A stretch of 14,461 nucleotides of DNA from Bacillota bacterium (GCA_003511465.1 DOID01000078.1:1-14461), one strand, 5' to 3'. Positions 6,992 to 14,093 are shown, numbered from the stretch's first letter. Numbers and translations: made by a program. Notes: generated from the letters alone by a model not told the origin.

Positions 6992-9151
6992 ATGAAACGT
7001 AAAACTGTCCGGAAATTCCCACGCTACTATTATCTTTTTTTCTTTAGCTTAGTATTACTTGGGTTCTTCATCGCTACGGTATCCCTACCGCAGAATCTCC
7101 GCTCTAAACTAGAGAGTATGCGCTATGTTTCTAAGGTTTACGATCGAGATGATAAGTTAATCGGTAACCTCTTTTCCCACCGGAAAATCTGGGTCACGGG
7201 TGACAAAATCTCTCCTCATCTGAAAAAGGCGGTTATTGCCATCGAAGACACCCGTTTTTACCGCCATTTCGGACTTGATCCGATTGGTATTGGTCGAGCG
7301 GTTGTTAATACTGTAACTCCGGGTGGGATCAAGCAGGGCGGGAGCACCATTACCCAGCAGTTGGCCAAGGTATCCCTGTTATCTTTTGATCGCACGATCA
7401 CCCGCAAGTTGCAGGATATGTTCTACGCGATCTTGATTGAAAGAACTTATACGAAAGAAGAGATTTTGGAACTTTATTTGAATAGTATTAACCTCGCCCA
7501 TGGTAATGTAGGGGTCGAAGCTGCCGCCCGCTATTACTTTGATAAATCTGCCGCCAATCTCAAATTGGAAGAAGCGGCTTTACTGGCCGGAATTATCCGC
7601 AGTCCGGAGAATTACTCCCCCTTCAAACACCCGGATACCGCTAAAGGGCGGCGGGATCTCGTTCTCCAAAAAATGTTCGAGCAGGAGTTTATTAACGAAA
7701 ATCAGTATAAAACAGCTGTCAACAAAGGGTTAGGGGTTAAGCCGCAACAAGAGCGGTCCTCCGTCGGTGCCTATTTCCTCGATTATCTCCGTGACCACCT
7801 GATCACAGAAGGTTTTACGGAAGAGGAATTGTTGTGGGGCGGTTATCAGATCTATACTACCCTTGATTTGGACTGCCAACAAGCCGCCGAACAAACCCTT
7901 AAGAACCTTCCCCGTTACACCGCGGAAGTTCAGCCGGAAGCGGCCCTTGTTACCATGGACCCGCAAACCGGTGCAATCTTGGCGATGGTCGGTGGCCGAG
8001 ATTACACCACCAGTCCATTGAATCGAAGTGTCAAGGCCTACCGCCAGCCAGGTTCCGCGCTGAAACCTTTTGTTTATGCCACTGCCTTGGAGCAGGATTT
8101 CACGGCGGCTACCATCCTCTACGATCAACCTTTAACCATCCCCTTGGAAAATGGCACGGTCTGGACCCCGGAAAACAGCAACCATGAGTACCAAGGGAAG
8201 ATCACCCTGCGCCAGGCGTTAAGGGACTCGGTCAATACCATTGCGATCCAACTCGTCCAGACCCTTGGCATTCCGACGGTGGCTACTCAACTGGAGCAGA
8301 TGGGGATTGAGAGTTTGGTCCGGAAAGGAAAGGTTAACGACCTGGGTTACGCCCCCTTAGCCCTTGGTGGTTTGACTAAAGGCGTTACCCCGCTGGAACT
8401 AACTGCCGCCTATACCTCCTTTGCCAACCAAGGGAAATACCTTGAGCCCGTTGCCGTTGTCCGCGTCGACGATTATCAGGGCAGACCCATTAAGACTTTA
8501 AAACCAAAACAAGGTAAACAGGTTATTGCCCCGCAAACCGCTTATATCATGACGATGCTGCTAAAAGACGTGGTCGACCAAGGCACCGGTAAGCAAGCGA
8601 AATTTGACGATGGACGTCCGGTCGCGGGAAAAACTGGGACGACCAGCGATTATACCAATGCGTGGTTTGTTGGTTACACACCGGAATATTTAACCACCGT
8701 GTGGCTGGGGAATGACCGGCAAGAAACGCCCATGCGTTATCGGGAAGGAGCTGTGGGGGGAGGAACCGCCGCCGACTTGTGGGGCGAATATATGATGGAA
8801 ATCACCGCCGACTTGCCGGTGACGGCCTTTGTCGAACCGGAGGGGATCATCTGGGCGCAGGTTGATCCCGAAACCGGGCAGGCGATTCCGGCGTGGGTTA
8901 ATAAAAATACCTACCCGGAGGTTTTTGCCGAGGACAAGGTCCCGGAAAGCACGTCCTATAAAGTTTGGCGCTGGCTTACGACTTGGCCCAAAAAACTGAC
9001 TCCACAGGAAGCACCTGCCGAAGAAGGGCCGGAACAACAGACGCCGTCCTCGGAAAACCAAGCCCCGCGCGAGGAGAACCAACCTGTACCGCCAGAGACT
9101 AGTTCTCCCCAACCCGACTTGCCGGATTGGGGAGAACTCCAAGTATTATAA
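6992..9151 (+). CDS. Class A penicillin-binding protein (PBP1A family: transglycosylase and transpeptidase)
   Basis: This 719-residue bifunctional enzyme polymerises lipid II into glycan strands and crosslinks the peptides on the outer face of the cytoplasmic membrane. It has a basic N-terminus and one anchor helix (about residues 12-31). The GT51 glycosyltransferase domain follows, with AIEDTRFYRHFG (catalytic Glu85), QGGSTITQQLAK (115-126) and GVEAAARYYF. The transpeptidase domain has the active-site motif SALK (Ser355-Lys358), SVN (413-415) and KTG (547-549). The last ~50 residues are a low-complexity Pro/Glu/Gln tail. The ATG follows GGAGATGAT at about 8 bp. It is divergent from the nif3-like gene and converges on the sleB-like gene with a 7-bp gap. 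All catalytic motifs are intact. Whether it serves growth or sporulation cannot be told. Confidence 0.96.
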   Translation: MKRKTVRKFPRYYYLFFFSLVLLGFFIATVSLPQNLRSKLESMRYVSKVYDRDDKLIGNLFSHRKIWVTGDKISPHLKKAVIAIEDTRFYRHFGLDPIGIGRAVVNTVTPGGIKQGGSTITQQLAKVSLLSFDRTITRKLQDMFYAILIERTYTKEEILELYLNSINLAHGNVGVEAAARYYFDKSAANLKLEEAALLAGIIRSPENYSPFKHPDTAKGRRDLVLQKMFEQEFINENQYKTAVNKGLGVKPQQERSSVGAYFLDYLRDHLITEGFTEEELLWGGYQIYTTLDLDCQQAAEQTLKNLPRYTAEVQPEAALVTMDPQTGAILAMVGGRDYTTSPLNRSVKAYRQPGSALKPFVYATALEQDFTAATILYDQPLTIPLENGTVWTPENSNHEYQGKITLRQALRDSVNTIAIQLVQTLGIPTVATQLEQMGIESLVRKGKVNDLGYAPLALGGLTKGVTPLELTAAYTSFANQGKYLEPVAVVRVDDYQGRPIKTLKPKQGKQVIAPQTAYIMTMLLKDVVDQGTGKQAKFDDGRPVAGKTGTTSDYTNAWFVGYTPEYLTTVWLGNDRQETPMRYREGAVGGGTAADLWGEYMMEITADLPVTAFVEPEGIIWAQVDPETGQAIPAWVNKNTYPEVFAEDKVPESTSYKVWRWLTTWPKKLTPQEAPAEEGPEQQTPSSENQAPREENQPVPPETSSPQPDLPDWGELQVL
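9101..9138. terminator. 12-bp stem hairpin inside the end of the PBP gene, possible shared terminator
   Basis: AGTTCTCCCCAA pairs perfectly with TTGGGGAGAACT around a 14-base loop. The element lies wholly within the last codons of the PBP gene, and the convergent sleB-like gene stops 20 bp beyond it. There is no T tract on either strand, so classic intrinsic termination is doubtful. It could instead protect the 3' end or stop head-on transcription. Confidence 0.4.
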
Positions 9152-9158
9152 AAAGTCC

Positions 9159-10010
9159 TTATTTGAAAAACTGATGGTTCCCAATGATTATGGTGCGTTT
9201 TAGATCCGCTGTTTCAAAAAACCTCGCCCCTTCCCGCGACGCCAGTCTAGGATTGTAATAATAGAGGGCACCCCGCGAAGGGTCTTTCCCGGCTAAGGCA
9301 TCACGGGCCGCTTGCAGCGAATCAGCGTTTGGTTCGATCGTGGCCAGCTTCGGCAGGCAACTGAATTGCCGCGGTTGATAGATCACCTCATAGATTGTAT
9401 TGGGAAACTGCTTGCTCTTTACCCGATTCATGACCACAGCCCCCACCGCCACTTGTCCCCAATAAGGTTCACCTTCGGCTTCCGCTCGAATCAACTTCGC
9501 CAATAAGTAAAGATCAGCATCGTTAACCTTATACCGTGCCTGGTTGGAAGCGGGCGCAAAACCATAGTTAAGGGAAATCCCAAAAAACGGGGTCAGCTGG
9601 TTGGGTTCACCCACTAGATTTGCCGTGACTAGGCGGCATTCCAAAGCGGTCGAAAAACCATGCACCATCCGGTCTAAACGCAATTCCAAACCGGCGGTTA
9701 ACTCAATTTTTTCTTTAATCGGTAATTGGCTGGTGCCCAAGACGTCTCGGACCCCCAACCCGATATAAGAGTTATAGGCTGCTTGCTTTTGCGGAAGATA
9801 AATGGCGGCAAAACTCAGTTCTTCCTTTGCCCATAAGTAATGGGAACGCACCCCCCAGCGGGGAGTCATCCACCAGTTGAGTTTCACGGTTTGGGGCTCA
9901 ACTTCTTCTTTTACCTGCCAATCAACGCCAAGTTGCCAGGACGCTTCCGTAGTCGCTGCGCAGGTAAAGACCATACTTAACACCAAGAATATTACGGCAT
10001 AGGTCTTCAT
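9159..10010 (-). CDS. SleB/CwlJ-type cell wall hydrolase with N-terminal beta-barrel-like domain
   Basis: The C-terminal half (about residues 165-283) is a SleB/CwlJ-type hydrolase domain. It has LAKLIRAEAEGEPYWGQVAV, where the first Glu of AEAEGEP is the likely catalytic residue, followed by GAVVMNRV, QFSCLP, ALYYYNP and GNHQFF. Such enzymes cut spore cortex or vegetative peptidoglycan. A signal peptide ending near TEA/S (residue 24) directs it out of the cytoplasm. Residues 25-152 are unusual: a series of alternating polar/hydrophobic stretches such as TVKLNWWMT, YIGLGVRDVL and ELTAGLELRLD. The series ends in TPFFGISLNYGF, which resembles the closing strand of a small outer-membrane barrel. 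Two adjacent ATGs exist. The second (10010) is 7 bp after GGAGG and is preferred; the first (10013) adds one Met. No sporulation promoter was recognised upstream. Confidence 0.88.
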   Translation of the reverse strand: MKTYAVIFLVLSMVFTCAATTEASWQLGVDWQVKEEVEPQTVKLNWWMTPRWGVRSHYLWAKEELSFAAIYLPQKQAAYNSYIGLGVRDVLGTSQLPIKEKIELTAGLELRLDRMVHGFSTALECRLVTANLVGEPNQLTPFFGISLNYGFAPASNQARYKVNDADLYLLAKLIRAEAEGEPYWGQVAVGAVVMNRVKSKQFPNTIYEVIYQPRQFSCLPKLATIEPNADSLQAARDALAGKDPSRGALYYYNPRLASREGARFFETADLKRTIIIGNHQFFK

Positions 10011-10142
10011 CATTCCACCTCCGGCCCGTAAACAATCGCTAGAGGTAGAATTAGCTAATCCGCCTGCATATTCCTCTTTCCATTCTTAGAAAAAGCTTTG
10101 ATTAATCGCTTCGCGATATAAGGTGGCTGGGTGAGCGACTAA

Positions 10143-10898
10143 CTAAAAGTAGCCGGGGAGGGTTGGGGAAGCCAAAGCGATCCGGGTTTGATCATCGGCC
10201 TCCTCATAACGATAAGTAAACTCCAAATTGATTGCTCTACCCTGCCGAACCACTTTTCCGTCCAGTAAATTACTCCAGGCCGACCAACTTCCATACTCCC
10301 AGTCGGCCACTCCGCTACTCTCCGCCACTTGTAATCGTTCGAAGACGCTTTTCATGAGGTGGTAAGCTTCCCCTTCACTAAGCTTGCCGGGTTGCACCCC
10401 ACCCAGCATAAGGGCCAGCGGAAATTCTCCCACCACCGGTTCAAACGACCGCTCCAGCCGGAGCAGGGTCTCAGCTAAGTTTTCCTTCGAATCCAGCATG
10501 GCAATCACACCACAAAAGGTTTCCGCTAGGTTAGCATCGCCACAGATCGATTGTAAGGTAATCACTACTTGAACCTGCTCCCCTAATTCACCCTCCAGGG
10601 TTACATAGCTGAAGTCAAGCTCATCGCCCTGCAAAGGCGGTGCTACCGTTTTTAGTTTCAACCGTTGCCCCAATTTCGTAGCGAGTTCTCCCAGTTCGGT
10701 TGCTTTCATAAACTCCTGATTAAGCTTTTTCCATCCTTCGATCTCGATCTCGTCCAAGGGAATACCAACCCTTTCCCACCCGGCGAGTAACGGATGGTCA
10801 TTTAAGGCCACACTAAAAGTCAGATCAACGTAACGCATGGTAAAAAGAAGCAAAAAACAGAGCGAAAAAAGCATTTTTCTCAAAAATCGTTTAAACAT
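10143..10898 (-). CDS. ywmB: YwmB-family protein
   Basis: This 251-residue product resembles the YwmB family of Bacillota, exported proteins with a TATA-binding-like fold and no firmly known function. It has a basic start and hydrophobic signal or anchor (about residues 4-21). A long mixed alpha/beta region follows, and the C-terminal block INLEFTYRYEEADDQTRIALASP matches the family's usual end. The ATG is 8 bp after GGAGG, and that ribosome site lies in a predicted hairpin. In B. subtilis ywmB is beside murAA and spoIID. Here spoIID is about 5.5 kb away, which supports the identification. About 130 bp separate its end from the sleB-like start, with no clear terminator or promoter seen there. 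Family assignment is from overall resemblance without a catalytic motif. Confidence 0.75.
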   Translation of the reverse strand: MFKRFLRKMLFSLCFLLLFTMRYVDLTFSVALNDHPLLAGWERVGIPLDEIEIEGWKKLNQEFMKATELGELATKLGQRLKLKTVAPPLQGDELDFSYVTLEGELGEQVQVVITLQSICGDANLAETFCGVIAMLDSKENLAETLLRLERSFEPVVGEFPLALMLGGVQPGKLSEGEAYHLMKSVFERLQVAESSGVADWEYGSWSAWSNLLDGKVVRQGRAINLEFTYRYEEADDQTRIALASPTLPGYF

Positions 10899-10907
10899 TT
10901 TTCTTCC

Positions 10908-10949
10908 CTCCGGAATCTTTATTTGTAATCAGTATTTACAATTCCGGAG
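10908..10949 (-). promoter_or_regulatory. Hairpin covering the ywmB ribosome binding site
   Basis: CTCCGGAAT and ATTCCGGAG form a 9-bp stem with an inner TGTAA/TTACA stem on the minus-strand RNA. The 3' arm includes GGAG of the GGAGGG ribosome site of ywmB. If transcription starts upstream of 10949, the site would be partly hidden until the stem opens. The inner TTGTAA/TTACAA inverted repeat could alternatively be a protein operator. Confidence 0.45.
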
Positions 10950-10967
10950 TAAATTAAACATTTTCAT

Positions 10968-10996
10968 GTAAATTTTTTCTTCATCCCTGTTATAAT
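10968..10996 (+). promoter_or_regulatory. Upstream promoter of the acyl-CoA ligase gene (extended -10)
   Basis: TGTTATAAT is a perfect -10 with the TG extension. The -35 region at 17 bp (GTAAAT) is poor, which extended -10 promoters tolerate. Expected start is near 11003. It lies in the 302-bp gap between ywmB and the acyl-CoA ligase gene. Confidence 0.55.
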
Positions 10997-11011
10997 GGGG
11001 AATATTACTCA

Positions 11012-11040
11012 TTGCGAAGCCGACTACTACTTGGTATAAT
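11012..11040 (+). promoter_or_regulatory. Main sigma-A promoter of the acyl-CoA ligase gene
   Basis: TTGCGA is followed after 17 bp by a perfect TATAAT, with TGG immediately before it as an extended -10. The expected start, around 11047, coincides with the first base of the leader hairpin at 11047-11105. This is the strongest promoter-like sequence in the gap. Confidence 0.7.
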
Positions 11041-11046
11041 TACTAG

Positions 11047-11105
11047 GTCCTAATATTATGTGTTCGGCGGCAGGAGATTAATATCAGAAGCCGAACATAT
11101 TGGAC
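11047..11105 (+). promoter_or_regulatory. Structured 5' leader of the acyl-CoA ligase mRNA
   Basis: The predicted RNA begins with a long hairpin. GTCC, AATA and TGTTCGGC on the left arm pair with GCCGAACA, TATT and GGAC on a continuous right arm; the 21-base apical loop contains AGGAG. Two smaller hairpins follow at 11141-11160 (TGAGTG/CACTCA) and around 11167-11183 (GCCCT/AGGGC). The coding sequence starts at 11201. I recognise no known riboswitch consensus. Confidence 0.4.
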
Positions 11106-11200
11106 ATTACGTTTGAACTTTAAGCCAAAAACCACTAACCTGAGTGCGGCCGACCACTCATTTAAGGCCCTTTAGCTCAGGGCGAAAAGGAGTTTTTTTA

Positions 11201-12817
11201 ATGAAGAACGGTTCTACCCCCAAATGGCTCAAACATTATGAGCCGGGAGTTGCTGCCCACCTGGAATATCCTCAGCTTAATCTGGGACAAGTTCTCCAGC
11301 AAACCACCGATCAATTCCCTGATCATCCGGCCTTTATTTTTCTAGACAAAGAATGGACCTACCGGGATTTTAACGAACTCGCTTCCAAGATGGCCAACGC
11401 CTTGATTAGTTTGGGCCTTTCCGTCGGCGACACGGTCGGTCTCTACCTTCCCAACTGCCCGCAATTTCTCATTGGCTATTACGGGATCTTACGAGCCGGT
11501 GGCATCGTAGTCCCCATTAATCCAATGCTAACTGGTAATGATCTGGCGTTTATTATTAAAGACACGGGGATGAAAGCTATTTTAACCATCACCGAAGCGG
11601 TCAACACCATTGAACAGGCCAAAACCCCCGGTTTACAGATTATTTCCACCGCTTTAACCGGCTTACTCGAACCAGCTAGCAATCAACCGGATTCCCCTGG
11701 CGTGCTCGCCCTAGAAGAACTGTTGACCTCCGCCTCTGGTGCTGATCCGGAAATTCCCATCGATCCAAATGCCATCGCCAATCTGCAGTATACGGGTGGT
11801 ACCACCGGACGCTCTAAAGGTGCCATGCTTTCCCATGCTAACTTGTTAGCCAATGCCGTCCAATTTCGCGACTGGTTCAAAAATGTTTATACCGACGGCA
11901 ACGGTCGCTTTTTGGGTGTAATTCCCTTTTTCCACATTTATGGCTTGACGACCACGTTCACCAGCCCCATTTTGACCGGCTCCTCCATTATTCTGCATTC
12001 ACGCTTCGATATTAATGAGATCATGGGATCAATCAATAAATATAAACCCAATCTTTTTATGGGTGTTCCAGCGATGTATGCCGCCATTGCGATGCGAGAT
12101 AGTCAGGACTACGACCTCAGCTCAATCCGGGCTTGTGTTAGCGGTTCTTCACCATTACCCCCGGCGATTCAGGAACGATTCCAACAAGTAACCGGCGGCA
12201 AATTGGTTGAAGGCTACGGACTCTCCGAGTGTTCTCCCATCGTGACAGTTACACCGATTTACGGGACCGTCAAGCCGGGTAGCATCGGGGTTCCCATTGC
12301 AGATACGAAAATTAGAATCGTCGATCCGGAAACCCAGGAAGAGATCACGACCAGCGGCGAAATTGGCGAATTATTAGTTCAAGGTCCCCAAGTCATGCAA
12401 GGGTACTGGAATAACCAGGTCGAAACCGAGTTAGTGCTGACCGATGGTTGGTTACACACCGGCGACCTCGTCTATATGGATGAGGATGGCTATATATTTA
12501 TCGCTGACCGCTTAAAAGATATGATTATTATGGGCGGTGAAAAGATCTACCCCCGGGAACTTGAAGATTTTCTTTATACTCACCCGAGTATAAAAGAAGT
12601 CGCCGTCACTGGGATTCCCCATTCGCTCCGTGGCGAAGTGCCGAAAGCCTTTGTTGTCTTGAAGGATGGCGTGGCAACCACGGAGAAAGAACTCAGACAA
12701 TATTGTATTTCCAACTTATCAAAGTTTAAAGTACCAAAAATCGAGATTATTGAAGCTCTTCCGCGGAATTCCGTCGGTAAAGTCTTACGTCGGCTCTTAA
12801 AGGAAGAAGAAGCATAA
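11201..12817 (+). CDS. Long-chain fatty-acid--CoA ligase (AMP-forming, FadD-like)
   Basis: This 538-residue enzyme activates a carboxylic acid with ATP to an acyl-adenylate and then an acyl-CoA in the cytoplasm. Family motifs are YTGGTTGRSKGAML (residues 197-210, nucleotide loop), GYGLSECSP (338-346), and the hinge-region GWLHTGDL (416-423) with ADRLKD (435-440). GGEKIYPRELE (445-455) and PRNSVGKVLRR (521-531), with catalytic Lys527, follow. All are intact. The sequence is closest in look to bacterial long-chain acyl-CoA synthetases, but acyl chain length cannot be fixed from motifs alone. The ATG follows AAAGGAG at about 8 bp. An earlier in-frame GTG (11144) lacks a ribosome site and lies within the leader hairpins. 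It is a single-gene unit between its own promoters and a strong terminator. Confidence 0.92.
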   Translation: MKNGSTPKWLKHYEPGVAAHLEYPQLNLGQVLQQTTDQFPDHPAFIFLDKEWTYRDFNELASKMANALISLGLSVGDTVGLYLPNCPQFLIGYYGILRAGGIVVPINPMLTGNDLAFIIKDTGMKAILTITEAVNTIEQAKTPGLQIISTALTGLLEPASNQPDSPGVLALEELLTSASGADPEIPIDPNAIANLQYTGGTTGRSKGAMLSHANLLANAVQFRDWFKNVYTDGNGRFLGVIPFFHIYGLTTTFTSPILTGSSIILHSRFDINEIMGSINKYKPNLFMGVPAMYAAIAMRDSQDYDLSSIRACVSGSSPLPPAIQERFQQVTGGKLVEGYGLSECSPIVTVTPIYGTVKPGSIGVPIADTKIRIVDPETQEEITTSGEIGELLVQGPQVMQGYWNNQVETELVLTDGWLHTGDLVYMDEDGYIFIADRLKDMIIMGGEKIYPRELEDFLYTHPSIKEVAVTGIPHSLRGEVPKAFVVLKDGVATTEKELRQYCISNLSKFKVPKIEIIEALPRNSVGKVLRRLLKEEEA

Positions 12818-12829
12818 CTCTGGCCGGTA

Positions 12830-12868
12830 CTGAAGAGCTCCCTGTCAACTAGACAGGGAGCTCTTCAG
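12830..12868 (+). terminator. Strong hairpin terminator of the acyl-CoA ligase gene
   Basis: A perfect 17-bp stem with a 5-base AACTA loop begins 12 bp after the stop codon. The following tract, GTTTAAACC, has only a short T run, so efficiency is uncertain, but position and stability make termination the likely role. Confidence 0.8.
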
Positions 12869-12937
12869 GTTTAAACCGGAAAAATGCGTAATTAATCGGT
12901 GTAATCATTCCATCTTATGGAAAGGAGATTACTAGGG

Positions 12938-12964
12938 AAGGCCGAATAGTTTTAAGGCTGAATA
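12938..12964 (+). repeat. Direct repeat just upstream of the CheC-like gene
   Basis: AAGGCCGAATA and AAGGCTGAATA occur 16 bp apart with one mismatch, ending 7 bp before the GGGGTGAT ribosome site. They might be a regulator binding site. A small TTCCAT/ATGGAA inverted repeat lies further upstream at 12908-12922. Confidence 0.3.
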
Positions 12965-12978
12965 AAAACGGGGTGATA

Positions 12979-13608
12979 ATGATGGCAATCGAAATTAGTA
13001 AGGGTCTTTTTTATTCTTCTCTCCTCACCAATGAACGGGGCGTAAACAAATTAGAGAAGCTTTACCAATCGGGGGTTGATTCGCTTCGCCAGAAGATGGC
13101 TTCCTTTTTTCCGCACCCGGTAGAAATGGAACTAACCGGTTTCTTCTTTCTCCCCTTTTCTTGGTTAATTAATAACTTGGAACATACGCCCACTGCTGAG
13201 ATGGGGTTTCATTCCCGTGTCACCGGAGATTTAAAGGGTGAATTATATCTTTGCTACTCCCGCGAGACCGCCATGGAACTGATTAGTTTGGGAATGCGAA
13301 AAAAACGAACGGTCCGTAAGTTTTTCCTGACGAAGTTTGACGAATCCTTTCTGAGCGAATTAACGAACATCTTAATCAATACTTTCTGGTATTCGCTCTA
13401 TGAAGAACTACCAACAAGATGGTGGCTGACACCGCCCTGTTCGGTTTCGAATGTTCTAAAATCAATCCAGCTGGCCAGTAAGATTTATTCTTTGGATCGT
13501 CGGGTTTTAATGGCCGAAATTTCCGCTTATAACCCGGATTTCAAAATGGAATTAATCTTCATCCCTGCCGGAGAAAGTCTCAACACCTTCCTGGCTAAAC
13601 TGGAATAG
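12979..13608 (+). CDS. CheC-like chemotaxis phosphatase family protein
   Basis: CheC, CheX and FliY remove phosphate from the response regulator CheY-P. This 209-residue protein contains the published CheC active-site signature, D/S-xxx-E-xx-N followed 22 residues later by Pro. Here it is Ser123, Glu127, Asn130 and Pro153 within SFLSELTNIL and LTPP. Flanking strands also fit: GDLKGELYLCYSRETA (84-98) and the C-terminal VLMAEISAYN (176-185) with MELIFIP (190-196). Only one signature is present, as in CheX; B. subtilis CheC has two. Residues 1-75 are less familiar. The start is one of two adjacent ATGs (12979, 12982) after GGGGTGAT. No chemotaxis or flagellar gene is beside it; the next gene encodes a small DNA-binding protein. 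The family call is fairly good; the partner and role are inferred. Confidence 0.65.
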   Translation: MMAIEISKGLFYSSLLTNERGVNKLEKLYQSGVDSLRQKMASFFPHPVEMELTGFFFLPFSWLINNLEHTPTAEMGFHSRVTGDLKGELYLCYSRETAMELISLGMRKKRTVRKFFLTKFDESFLSELTNILINTFWYSLYEELPTRWWLTPPCSVSNVLKSIQLASKIYSLDRRVLMAEISAYNPDFKMELIFIPAGESLNTFLAKLE

Positions 13609-13687
13609 CAGCAAAACACAATCCCCCGGCCTCCATAATTCTCGCCGTTAGTGGGTATGATAGAGACAAGGGAAATGGGGATTATAA

Positions 13688-13867
13688 ATGAGCATAAAAA
13701 GAAAAAATTTACACGTACGGATTGAAGAAGATACCTATGAAAAGCTTCGTCATTTAACCTTTTATGAACGATCTAGTATCTCAGAGGTTGTTCGGCGGCT
13801 GATCATCGAATATTTGGAAGAAAAAGCCATCGAGGAGCCAGACTTTGTGGCACCGCCCCGGCTCTAA
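13688..13867 (+). CDS. Small ribbon-helix-helix DNA-binding protein
   Basis: This 59-residue protein has the layout of a ribbon-helix-helix (CopG/Arc-like) repressor: a short strand KNLHVRIEEDTYEKL, then a helix, a turn at SSISEVVRRLI, and a second helix ending about residue 46. Such proteins bind DNA as dimers by inserting the strand pair in the major groove. The acidic, proline-containing tail (EEPDFVAPPRL) is short and resembles no toxin-binding domain I know. It starts at ATG with a modest GGGG site 7 bp before. No toxin gene follows: after the stop there is a terminator and then a ferredoxin on the other strand. It is therefore more likely a stand-alone regulator than an antitoxin. Its target is unknown. 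Confidence 0.78.
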   Translation: MSIKRKNLHVRIEEDTYEKLRHLTFYERSSISEVVRRLIIEYLEEKAIEEPDFVAPPRL

Positions 13868-13870
13868 AAA

Positions 13871-13898
13871 AATAAACCCGCCGACTGGCGGGGTTATT
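13871..13898. terminator. Bidirectional terminator between the ribbon-helix-helix gene and ferredoxin
   Basis: AATAA-a-CCCGCC pairs with GGCGGG-g-TTATT around a GACT loop, one internal mismatch. It is flanked by an A run on one side and a T run on the other, so it can serve the two convergent genes on both sides. Confidence 0.85.
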
Positions 13899-13922
13899 TC
13901 AGAAATTAGTCCTGGTTAAAAC

Positions 13923-14093
13923 TTATTCGGGTTGAGGAGCATCAACCGGACAAACATCAGCGCAGGCGCCACAATCAGTACATTTTTCCGGATCAATTAC
14001 GTATTTATCCTCGCCTTCACTGATCGCTTCTACCGGGCACTCCGGTTCGCAGACCCCACAACTAATACAATCATCATTGATTTTGTAAGCCAT
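13923..14093 (-). CDS. 2[4Fe-4S] ferredoxin
   Basis: This 56-residue cytoplasmic electron carrier holds two [4Fe-4S] clusters, typical of clostridial-type ferredoxins in anaerobic metabolism. Both binding motifs are complete: Cys9, Cys12, Cys15 and Cys19-Pro in the first half, and Cys38, Cys41, Cys44 and Cys48-Pro in the second. The internal pseudo-two-fold repeat is obvious. The ATG follows AAGGAGGTG at 7 bp, an almost perfect ribosome site, suggesting high expression. It is a single gene; the bidirectional terminator lies 25 bp beyond the stop. The 190 bp upstream to the tRNA promoter hold its promoter, but I could not choose clear -35 and -10 boxes. Confidence 0.96.
   Translation of the reverse strand: MAYKINDDCISCGVCEPECPVEAISEGEDKYVIDPEKCTDCGACADVCPVDAPQPE

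Noticed and set aside
8690..9142. 150-codon open frame antisense to the PBP gene
   Set aside because: It is an Arg/Pro-rich shadow of the intact PBP coding sequence with no ribosome site.
11166..11190. Stretch GGCCCTTTAGCTCAGG resembling a tRNA 5' part
   Set aside because: No anticodon arm, T arm or acceptor 3' strand follows; it simply forms a short GCCCT/AGGGC hairpin in the leader.
12920..12948. GCCGAATA resembling a sigma-D -10 box before the CheC-like gene
   Set aside because: No TAAA-type -35 box occurs at the required 15-bp spacing, and the box itself has an extra A.
13688..13867. Antitoxin of a toxin-antitoxin pair
   Set aside because: No small toxin-like frame is adjacent; a terminator and an oppositely oriented ferredoxin follow directly, and the upstream gene is CheC-like.
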